A stretch of DNA of 32,040 nt from Phallusia fumigata. Its lineage: Eukaryota; Chordata; Ascidiacea; Phlebobranchia; Ascidiidae. The stretch's first letter is position 1, and each line of letters starts with the position of its first letter. Shown here piece after piece: positions 13,001-22,693 of this stretch. Where the stretch lies: positions 1 through 32,040 of the forward strand of contig QXVZ01012445.1 in the NCBI GenBank assembly GCA_008931825.1, given 5' to 3'. The notes below the pieces were generated by a model. It did no database searches. It worked only from the letters and a program-made list of their open reading frames with translations, and was not told the DNA's origin. The position numbers and the translations under genes are program-made.

Positions 13001-14489
13001 GGGGCTAAACCAAAAAAGGTTTAGATTTGCAAGGCCCAAGGCAAAAAAAATTTGGGTACGTTATTTGTCTGCCAGGCAAGTCGAGCAAACACAATTTCAA
13101 AAAATGTTGTTAAAAACAATTGTTAAAACCTGATTCTTAAAAATAAACACCTAAACAGTGGTACGGTTTGGCCAATAGACCACACTTAAAGTTGTACTTT
13201 TACCTCCTTGTAAACTTCATCCAAAAAGTCAACAGACATTGAAGAAAGATCGAGTTGGGAAAAAAGATTCACAAACAATTCCTCACGTTGAATAGGGTTG
13301 TGATTAACCCATTGCACAATTCCAGTGAAAACAACTTCCTCACAGTCCTGTATTTAATTGTAAGTACAAGAAAAAACACACAAAAATAAATTTTCATGTA
13401 TACGTTTCAGTCGTCTGCATCAAATTACAGTAAAAAAAGGGAATACAGTATTTAGAATTATGTTTTTTATTTACATCATTACCTAATACAGTGGCAACCT
13501 TTATCTGTATATTTACCAAAGTAAGGCCTTGAAATAGCATGTCTATATCATTGATGGCAACAATCTAAACATAAACTTGCCCCACTCCAAAACACCACAA
13601 ATGATAAAATACAAAACATACTTTGTTTTTCTGTTCAAGAATAACAGACATATCATCAGCATCAAGTAGCTTGAAATCCTCATGTTGTACAACAGCTTCA
13701 AAATTCTCAACAATAGTCTGGTTTGATTTCTTGATTAAATTATTCAAATTATATCGTTTGGCATAAGTTCTAAGTTTTAAGCAATTGTTAGCAGATAGAA
13801 CTTCGAGGAGAAAGTCACTGCATTTTGCTTTAAGAACTGTAAAAATAGTATGTTCATGAGCATTTATTAGTAGTTCTGATGCTAAGGTCAGTTTATACAA
13901 TTTAGAAAACCTTCAATATCAGTGAATTCTGCATCATCCAAAACATCCAGCATGTTTTCCTCAGTAATTTCAATTTTACCAGAGTAAATGAACTGAATGA
14001 TATTTGCAAGTCGCTGATGAGGAATTTGTTGCATTTTCACAATTCCTTCATATTTCTCTCTCATCTTGAAAATGGTTACAACCAGTTAAGCTACAAATAA
14101 TTGTTACAAGTTGTGTCCTTGTGTACAATTAATTTTGTCAAAACTAACTTATGCAAAGTGTGGGTGGTACACTGTGACTGTACAAAATGCCTATAGTCCA
14201 GAGTCAGCCGTTTACAGAATTATAATGCACCCCCAAAAAAAGAAATTTAGGATACCACCCAGAAGTATAATGCACCCAAACAAAGATGACAAACTTTCTA
14301 ATAATTTTCCAAGCCTACATACTAGTCGATTTCCAATACCCTTAAAAACACAAACATTCACTTACCTCAACAGTAAACATGCTTCTGAAGAAGTTGGAAA
14401 CAAGCATCACAATGCTTTTGTGCACTCGGAATTGCTTTCCCTCGGATTCCAATACCAAATCACAAGTGGACACCGCTGAACTTCGATCA
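7083..14489 (-). CDS. Kelch-like BTB-BACK-Kelch protein, gene B (first coding exon not found)
   Basis: Coding exons, minus strand: 14366-14489, 13911-14064, 13622-13836, 13204-13347, 12739-12814, 12571-12671, 11041-11239, 9702-9839, 8619-8777, 7477-7618, 7083-7200. Every junction is GT..AG and the phases join without a stop until TAA at 7083-7085. Five exons have exactly the same length as in gene A (124, 154, 215, 144, 101 nt); the others differ by multiples of three. The first exon found begins in phase with a missing upstream piece (38 nt in gene A); with it the protein would be about 535 residues, a little short for the family. BTB shows RVHKSIVML and IIQFIYSGKIEITEEN; BACK shows NCLKLRTYAKRYN and GIVQWVNHNP. 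Kelch blades show FLLIGG, VYVIGG, YVTGGFN, CVGGHDGG, FVIGG and VEVYDPTSDVW, roughly one exon per blade. Known family role: Cullin-3 substrate adaptor. The substrate is unknown. Confidence 0.9.
7796..7931. mobile_element. Short hAT MITE, 136 bp, in a gene B intron
   Basis: Begins CAGGGGTGGAGAACCTGT and ends with the imperfect inverse (ATGTTTCCCACCCCTT). It is flanked by a perfect 8-bp duplication, CTACTAGG at 7788-7795 and 7932-7939. It lies in the intron between exons 8619-8777 and 7477-7618 of gene B. The exact flanks suggest a rather recent insertion. Confidence 0.85.
9125..9470 (+). repeat. ~129-bp repeat family, short array (array 1) in a gene B intron
   Basis: Two to three diverged units in the same sense as array 3: ACAAACTGTCCAAATTTCAT followed by CCATTTTGGATATT, then GCAAACTGTCTAAATTTCAA and CCATTTTAGGGGGTTAG. 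It lies in the intron between exons 9702-9839 and 8619-8777. Confidence 0.65.
11820..12420 (-). repeat. ~129-bp degenerate tandem array in a gene B intron (array 2)
   Basis: About five units, each with CCTAAAATGGG, then AATGTCCG(A/G/C)ATT, then ACACA(A/G)TTTGT and GGTGTATCAA. The spacing of the AATGTCC-like site is 108, 128, 129 and 129 nt. It lies between exons 12571-12671 and 11041-11239 of gene B. The strand is given so that arrays in the opposite sense can be told apart. Two open frames of about 60 residues run through it on the minus strand, but they are broken and lack start and splice context. Confidence 0.8.
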
Positions 14490-14817
14490 CTACATGAACA
14501 AGATAGTTATACAACAACTGTTTAAATAGGAGTTTGAACCAAAACCATGCCAAGATTTATGGACTAATTTATTCACCAAACTTTTATGCAGAATATAATA
14601 AAAACCTAGAAGGGTGGCTTACTATATATCAGCATTTTATTTTCATTTTAAAAAGCTATTACTATTACCCAATTTTAAAAAAGATTTTTTCTCCATATTA
14701 TTTTACATTGGGCCTCATAGATTTTTATGGCATGATTGTTTCTGCTGACAGAAATGCATGGGTCCACACACATGCAAAGTTGTACATTATACATTTCTGT
14801 CAGGCATTAGGGTTAAA

Positions 14818-15312
14818 CAAGCAATCAGTGCACCACAATGACATGTTGCACAAACTGTTAGAGTTACATCCAGTTTGGGCATTGTTGAATACTTAGATCC
14901 ATTTTAGGGGGCTAGCAGGGTAAATTCAGTGGCTCCATGGAAAAATACAAGAATTATTGCACCACCATTGCATGTTATACAAATCATCCAAATTACACAT
15001 GATTTGGACATTATTTATTAATTTGACCTATTTAAGGGGGCTAGTGGGTTGACCGCTAGGGATATGCACACAAACAAAGAAATCAATGTACTGCAATGGC
15101 TATGATACAAACTGTCCAAATTTCACACAATTTGACCAATTTTAAAAGACTGGTGGGTTAAGCAATGACCCAATGAGGCTATGGGGTTAAATAAAGAAAT
15201 TAAGACACCACAACAGCATGTTCCACAAACTGTTCAAATTTCACCCATTTTGGCAAATGTTTAATAATTTTACCCTTTTAGAGGGCCGGTGGCATAACCG
15301 ATGGGGCTCAAC
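14818..15312 (+). repeat. ~129-bp degenerate tandem array, opposite orientation (array 3)
   Basis: Units with CACAAACTGTTC.AATTTCACCCA, TTTGG.CATT.TT and CCATTTTAGGGGGCTAG, that is, the reverse complement of array 2. About four units. It lies upstream of the first identified exon of gene B, so in its intron 1 or its 5' flank. Confidence 0.75.
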
Positions 15313-16344
15313 TTGAACTACCACCCACCGAAGTTCTATTCAACTGGTAGTGGTCCATATTCCTTCTAATCTAACTTCAGTTTTACTTCTGTAACCTTAT
15401 CATCACAGAAACTCTTTGCTTGTGGTGTTTGCAAAAATGCAAAACTTTAGAAATTTTTTGGTACTCTTTTGGGCCTGGTGCCACTGGGCCCATGGGTATA
15501 AATAAAACAGATCAAATTTCATTCCAAAACAGGATGGACAAGCTGTGGGGTAAGAATAAAAAATATGTGTCCCCTTCAGAAATCACAACAAGTAACATGC
15601 AAAAGTAATGTATGGCTGTAAATCAAAAAAGACTCTCACAATNTTGTCTGCCTGTCAATGGATAATAAATTACTAAACTGAACAAATGTAACAAACCCTC
15701 TAATTGTCATGTCAACCCTAATATCTAGCATTGATTTCAAGCAGCAGCAAAATAATTTTTTTGTATTTCAATGCCATTTAATGTACTACAGCAGTGCTCC
15801 GCAACCGGTGTGCCATAAGACGATGCCAGGTGTGCTGCAGTAATTAGATTAGGAACCTTTTTTGGAAACAAAAATACTTTATCCTAGGCCAATTTGAACA
15901 TTTTACAACAAATAGCCAATGTGTTGATTTTTAAAACATGCCAGTTGCACAAAAATAATTCAAACCCTTTGCTTAAATTACACAGACGAGGAACCAATGC
16001 ATGGTAAGTGCAAGTGCGGAAAGTGCCTTTAAAAACTACTTTATAATGCATGTTGACACATAAACAGATAAACATTATATTGTTAAGTAAGGTTGGCATG
16101 CACCTTTTAACCTTGTGGTTTCCAGGGAAACAGCGTGTAAAGAGGAACCATTTTATCAACAATTTCTAATTTGCTTGGGAAATCCCCACAGGCAAACAAA
16201 AGTTTCGCTACAGAAATCATTTTTCAAACATTAGTTGTTCATACATTTTTGTTCAAAGCTTTAATTTGTTGCAACGAAATTCTTTATTATTTTTGACCAC
16301 AATCATTTTAATTCAGGATTTCTGTTTTTGGGTTCAAGCTGTCT

Positions 16345-16601
16345 GCTGTGGTTCCCAATCGGGGAGGAATTTCTCCACAGGGAGGAATTTTATGAGTTGA
16401 GGAAAGGAATTTCAACTTTTCAGATAAGTTAATTATAATAGTTGTAGTATTTATTTTAGGTAGACTAGTGGTTGGTTCCAAACTTTTAGACTAGTGGTCC
16501 AATTAGGCTTCCTTTACATTATTTATTTTTCAAGTAGGAGAGGAATGATAAGTTTCTAAATAGGCTAAGGAAGAATGCACCAAAAACGTTCTGAATCACT
16601 A
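16345..16601. mobile_element. Possible decayed hAT-like element
   Basis: The left side CTGTGGTTCCCAATCGGGG resembles common hAT ends, and the right side, inverted, TAGTGATTCAGAACGTTTTT, is a weak match. No target duplication is visible. A further hAT-like end (CAGTGCTCCGCAACCGG) lies at 15792. Low certainty. Confidence 0.25.
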
Positions 16602-17132
16602 CACTAGTGATAACAAATCGGACCCATGCGTAGAGTTCATAGACACCTTTGTTTTAAACCAATCACTGCTGTGTGCCGCACATTTAGGCCAGAGATTGGT
16701 TATACGTACACACAAGCCTTTGAAGAAAAACTTAAGTGTTTAGCGTGACAAAAAAATGATTGAAGGTTCTATTTAGATAAGTCTTAGAAGGGACAATGCC
16801 CCCAATACAATATGACTGTGTATGACCTGTCTGTATAAAGGTGACTACGCACTTGGTAAAAAACATCTCACTTCCAGGAGTTTACAGCATAAGCAAATCG
16901 CCGGAAACTATAAAGGGCTTAGTGAAACCAGTTATATTGTTTTGTGCTCAATTATGACGTTAACGTTTAGCGCTTTTAGAGTCTCAAACAAATAGGTTAA
17001 TCAAAACAATTGAACAGTTTAACTTTTCGGTCTTAAAAACGTATTTATCAAAATTTCCCTGCCTCATAAGCCGGGTTTGGGTTTATGCGAACTGAAATCT
17101 CGTAAGTAATATAATAAAAATTAAGGTAGTTT

Positions 17133-17138
17133 TTTATT
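17133..17138 (-). promoter_or_regulatory. Possible polyadenylation signal of the GNAT gene
   Basis: AATAAA on the minus strand about 165 nt past the GNAT stop codon. It is the nearest exact hexamer I see, but AT-rich sequence makes chance occurrence likely. Confidence 0.35.
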
Positions 17139-17302
17139 TTGTTGTTCGAAATGCGAACAAAATGTGAAACAAAATCGGCTGGAATTGTAACACAACACAG
17201 CCACAAGGCAAAAAAACAACAACGAAAGGCCCAAAAGAAAAAAAAAGTGAAAGTACCTTACAAAGGCATTTAAAAATTAATCATGAACTCGGATTGCAAA
17301 GC

Positions 17303-18846
17303 TCAACCACAAGAAACACTCGAACAAGAATGGTAACGGTTCAAATTTCGGTTTATGTCGCTTTTAAGTGCATCGTTTAAGTCTTTGAAGCGTCCAGTCT
17401 TAAACGGATCCAACACGAGTACGTGGACGTAAAACGGAGTTACATGATCAACTTCGTCATAATACTGGATTCGCGACATTTTGTGGAAGCCGTTGGCGGC
17501 GTGGAAATTCGCTGCGCGTTCGCTGTGACTAATAGCGCCCACCAGCGGGACATCAGAATTGCATACAATGTCGGTGGTGGCGATATTGGGTCGGTCCTTT
17601 TTCTGTGCCAGCGCAATGCCTGCTGGCAAACGGCGATGGTTGAGCAAGGAAAATCCGTGTAAAATTTTAGTCCCGAATCGGCTCATGAATCCATCGTCGT
17701 TTTGCGCGGGGTTCTCCGTCGGTAGGCCTCCACTTTTGCACGGAACTCGTTGACTTTTGCAATGCGTCTCCCGCCAATGCTTGGCCATGATTTTAATGGC
17801 GCCCTTGTACACCATGCTGCCGACGCCCTTGGACGAGTGCTCGGGTGCGACGGCGCAAAAGAGACCGTTCCACATGGGCAGGCGCGCACTTGACACTTTT
17901 TGAGTGACGTGTTTGTTTTCCCAGGCCTCGTATCTAAAACGTAACAAACAACTTTTAAAGCGGAAATGCAATACTTAATCAAGTTTGTACAATAACACCA
18001 CATTTGTTTCAAATTTTAGTGTATGCTCTCGCAAGATGAGGTTGAAAAAGAAAAGGATGATTTTTCTTCCAAAATCTGTCCAGTTCAGTTATTTTTTAAA
18101 ACATATTGCTGTACATACCTTTTCATACGTTCCAAGCCTTCTGGTGAAATCCTACCCAAACCATGTTTGTCGTAAGCTTTCCAGTAAGGTTCGTCACTCC
18201 CGATCGCCCATCCACATCCGTCGCTAGATGGCGGCACAAACAACACGCCGCCCACCACTTTTTCTTCAGAACCTTCCTGTACTTTGATGCCCAACAAAAT
18301 TCCCTCCCCACTTCCGACTGTGACGTCATAGTTAGCTTCGAGGTAGGCGCGAAGGAAGGCGTCCCTCTTTGATTGGTCAGGCACCATGTATTTGTAGAGC
18401 GGGTAGTGGCGGAAGGAATTGACGAAGCAATCCCGTATTTCAGGCCATTCGTCACGTGACCTGGTCAGCTCGATTTTTGCGTTACTGTGGATAATATTTG
18501 GCTTTAAAATCGAAATTTCAAAATTTTGCCACCTACCAAGCGTTAATCCAACGAAAATATGAGTTAACAAAATTTATATTTAGAGCTATAAAGGGTTCGC
18601 ACGTTGCATTTGTTTACTTCCAATAATGTAAGGCCTGGACCTGCGAAAAAAAATTTCTGACAGGTCCGCCCGTTAAAGACCACTGAAAGAATAATAACAA
18701 AATTCCTATTCAGGGCAATAAAGGGTTCTTATGTTGCATTGTTGTAAGGCCTGTGCCTGCCAAAAAACACTTACTGACGGGACAGTTCCGCTAAAAAATA
18801 TGGTTGCAAATACTTGATAACATAATCGTTTTACTTACCTAGCCAT
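17303..18846 (-). CDS. GNAT-family N-acetyltransferase (three exons, complete)
   Basis: Coding exons on the minus strand: 18839-18846 (ATGGCTAG, 8 nt), 18119-18484, 17303-17933. Phases join exactly (AG+T gives Ser, AG+A gives Arg), giving 334 residues and a TGA-type end at 17303. The start was chosen because this ATG is followed at once by a GTAAG donor that splices in frame onto SNAKIELTRS. The fold is shown by the acetyl-CoA loop at about residues 149-166 (LFCAVAPEHSSKGVGSM, matching the V-x-P..x-x-G-x-G/A pattern) and by the late motif ISHSERAANFHAANGFHKM followed by a C-terminal strand YVHVLVLDP. Between these motifs sits an insertion of about 65 residues that is longer than in minimal GNATs. 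GNAT enzymes move acetyl from acetyl-CoA to an amine; the acceptor here is unknown. It resembles small-molecule type acetyltransferases more than histone or N-terminal ones (inference). Intron 1 carries a 130-bp tandem duplication. Confidence 0.85.
18567..18808. repeat. 130-bp tandem duplication in intron 1 of the GNAT gene
   Basis: Two diverged copies. Each has AAAATT, ATAAAGGGTTC, GTTGCATT, TGTAAGGCCTG.(A/C)CTGC and a CTGAC(A/G)GG tail. The ATAAAGGGTTC blocks start 130 nt apart. Confidence 0.7.
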
Positions 18847-21800
18847 AATTGTAGCCAGGTAAAGCAGTTAGAAAGGCTTGTTTTCTTCCGCTCGTCAAAA
18901 AGGAAATCCGCAAACACAAATCAATTTTAGTTTCTACAAGATTAGTAAGGAATAAGATTGATAAACCTCTACATACAAAAGTTAAGTTTAAGTAAACTCC
19001 TACAAGTACCAACCACACCATTTTAATCCTTTTGTAAGTTAAATAAAAACCTTAACTTTCTCCAGATGCTAACCAAATCAATGATAGTAATAGAACATAT
19101 GTATGGTACCGACTGATTCTGTCAGCATTTGAAAACTTTAGTTAGCTTTATGGCCAATTAGGACCTTTTGTTTCGTGTAACAAAACCACCTTATCTTGAA
19201 CTTGATGTATACTACCTCGCACTCCTTAAATAGCTGCTGCAGGCAACATGCTGACTAAACCGTTGAACTCAAGGCGAAACTGTGTCTGGAAAAACGTTAT
19301 ATTTCTCGTTGTTCAAATGGTATTTGGCAAAAACCAATGCTGTCAAGCAGATGCAGTCCAGGCACCACACCTGAGTAATTCTAAAACTTTCGCGCATGGC
19401 AAAGTACCCATGCAGTGAAATAATGGCATGAAGCTTGGACACTTTGTTAAGACAATTCAACATTTCCTGCATATACAACGGTCGCCTGGCAACTACTGCG
19501 CTACAGACAAAGGCTTCAGACTTGGCACTTCTCTTATCCCATGCCGTGCGTCTGGGGCATCCTCGCCTGCCAAACCATTGTTTTAAGGCGGGATGTGTTG
19601 TGGGGGCACAAAAAGAAAGGGCACGGGAGACAAAAAAGTTTGTTTGGCCTTGGGGGTGGGGGCGGTTAAGTGGGGGTTCGTGTCTGCAGTAGAAAAAAAA
19701 CATTTAAATGGTTCGGGTCTATAGGCGCCTGCAGTTTCTGCAGGAATTGTTTTTGCTGGAAGCGCTATTATCCTGGCAAGTGCTCGCTTTCCGTACACTA
19801 TTGTTGCACTTTTGTGACGGAATATCACGTTTCCAAACATTATACATCGTGGCGAATTTAGGATGTCGGTAAATCGAAAGGGGAAACTCGTCCTTGGAAT
19901 GCATTCCGTTTTGCTGATACTGGTACAGATCCAGAAACAACAACTAGACCACACACAAAATTTAAAAAAAATTGGGTAGGTAAGTGGAAAACATTCAATT
20001 GTATCTATTGCACAAAAATAGCATCACCTGCGAATTGTGGATGCTTCTCAGTAACTAAGCCAAAAATTAAAATAAAACCCCCTAACGCACTTTAATGAAA
20101 CAGCAAACACACGTCACTGTTCAACTACAACAAGTTGTACTTATCTGTACCATACTTGGCCAGCGCGGTCTAAAACAGCTACAACCCTACAACCTTTACA
20201 ACCCTGGTAAAAAGACCATTTTTTGGCTGGAAAGTAGTCATATTAAAGCTCTCAAAAAACAACCTCCCCTTTGTTGTTTGGTTACGCCGTTGTTTTTGCA
20301 GTCAAATAAATTGGGCACCACTTTAATTACGCCGGCAGGGAAATCAATACTACACAAAAATGGGATCCCACGGTAATGATTGTGCCCTTGAAAGTTCCTT
20401 GCTAGCTGTCTGCGTCTTTTGCATGGCGCATATTGTTTGTTTTCCCAGGCCTTGATACAACTATGAGCCGTTAAGGTGTGAGATAAGAAAGCACTCGTTA
20501 AAATCCGGCGGACAAGCAAGTTACGATGTACAAGGGGTTGGGAAAAACAAACAACAAATCGGGTGAGGAATGTTTGAATATTTACAACTAACTTATAGCG
20601 CTGCACTCTGATTCATATCTCCCCTTCAAATGCAACTCTACACTAAGAACGGCTGTTCGTAATAATATAACTTTGCTAGCATTGTCTTTTTTACGTTCAT
20701 GTAACTATAATTTAATTTTATTTCTGGTAGTAAAATTAATTTTAACTACTGTTTGTGAGTGTCCCTATGATACTGCGGTAAAAAGCAGTTCAACCCCACA
20801 AACAAGTATGTAGTTATTACCCGACGTCCTATAAAGTTTAACACCTATTTGCACAAGAGGTAATATCAGTAGAGCTGGGTTTTAAAAACATAACTCCAGG
20901 CAAATGGCCTTGGGTTGTAGAAATTTCGACAACACTTAACTCCCAATTCTGTTGCGAAAACATGTGTTTCGCAAACGTAACATTGAAACTAACCGCGGAA
21001 ACCTGTCATCTACGCAAATCTGTCACACTAATTTACAGTTGTTTTAGACATAAATGAAAAGTAGCCAAAATCTCGCCCCTTTTCACAAGTTTCTGTCCAA
21101 ACTGCAGACCATTACATCTGAAACTGAAACACTGTAGTGTCGCGAATGTGGTTCACACTACGGTCAAACGAAGGTGTGTTTTTTTCCCGTTCGGAGAACA
21201 AGCGGATTATCACGCCGTTAACAACTCGCCTCGCAAAATGATTGCTGCTTCCCATCGAAAACAAAAGAGGCGTAAAAGATCTGGTCGTGCGCGTGTTTGG
21301 GATTAAATTGTCCTTCAATTGTGCGTCGTGACGTTTTGCCACCTGCCCGGGGGCTGGTAAACGGCAGTTTACACCTGGACAGAAGCTCGCGATTCAATTG
21401 TTTAAATCCTCAAAGCATAGCTCGTAATTCGTTTGACACGTGAAAAAAGAGGCGCACTCCAGGAATAATTTGCGTGCCTGCATCAAGGTGCGATGTTAGG
21501 AAACAATTCCGCTTGATTTGAAACTGTCAAGGTTTTTAACTGTGTTTTTGTGGAGAATCGAACCACTAAATATATCATATCGCAACATTTTTAGCTTGTA
21601 TAAACTTTAACAAAAGATATTCAAGAAGTAAAAATTTGAAAACGATTTAAGTTTTTGCATGACTTTAACTGGAAGTACAATTGTTTTAAACTTTGAAATC
21701 GCAATATGCATTTCGGTTAATATTATCCGATATGTGATCCAATTTTGGGTTGCGTATCGGCCATAAAAGTGTTTTATTATTAATAACCCAACAGAAAAAA

Positions 21801-22450
21801 ACATTTCACTTTCACGTGACTTTGCGCGAACAAGTAATACTTATTCCTGTCTACGCACGCGTATAACTTCAAGGTTGTCGGAATTGGTCGAGTTTTGTAT
21901 CCTGCAGTACCGAACGAAACCTTCAAAGTAAACACACGCCAATTAAAAAAATATTCAGTGTTTTAATCTGATATAAACACCTCAACTGGAAAGAGGATTA
22001 TCACATCGAGGTAGAATAAACCTTGTTTTTCTTGCTTTCTAAACTGTATTAAAAATAGCTTTTGTCATTACACGGCGGTATCGTAATTCTAGAAATAATT
22101 AGTTCGCCTTTATGTTCTAAAATCCGCGTCGCAATTAATAAATGCGGACGTCCATCAACCTCAAACTAATCAATGGTAACTCGATTTGAGCGGCAAAATC
22201 TTGGAATCTCAATGAATGTGACCCGGGGGCCTGAAGAGAAAAGATCAGCTGCGAAGCCGCTTCTTACCTAAGACAATGTGCCCGGCAAAGCATAGCGCTG
22301 CAAAACGCTGTTTGTTTTAATCGAACATAATCAAGAATGGACTAGGTTTTATTTCTATTTATGTTCTGTTATTTGGTTGGTCAAGGCATTAGGGGCTGTA
22401 ACAGTGTTTGATCGTAAGCGTACGGACAGCAAACTCAAATTACACGTCAA

Positions 22451-22693
22451 AAACCAATGCGCATTGCCATTACCTAACGTTTTAACCACGGTGCTCTGTT
22501 TTAAACGGCTTTGGACACATATTTAATTTATACTGATGTAGGTACCATTAGGCTGGAACCATAGGTATACGNAAACCAATGCGCATTGCCATTACCTAAC
22601 GTTTTAACCACGGTGCTCTGTTTTAAACGGCTTTGGACACATATTTAATTTATACTGATGTAGGTACCATTAGGCTGGAACCATAGGTATACG
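22451..22693. repeat. 121-bp direct repeat around a single N (probable assembly artefact)
   Basis: 22451-22571 and 22573-22693 read the same, separated only by N at 22572. The left copy stops exactly at the N. This is what two overlapping contigs look like when joined without merging. Confidence 0.85.

Larger units (their letters stand above)
14490..17132. other. Region upstream of the first found gene B exon
   Basis: It should contain or flank the missing first exon of gene B. I found no plus-strand match to the first exon of gene A. A single N lies at 15643 without a flanking repeat. Tandem array 3 and possible decayed hAT ends occupy part of it. Confidence 0.5.

Noticed and set aside
19269-19954. 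Overlapping open frames on both strands
   Set aside because: All are in conflict with each other, have no known domain, no splice pattern and skewed composition from G/C-rich tracts.
21545-21565. tRNA-like GGTTCGATTCTCC on the minus strand
   Set aside because: The flanking bases do not form a T-stem and no acceptor or anticodon arms are present.
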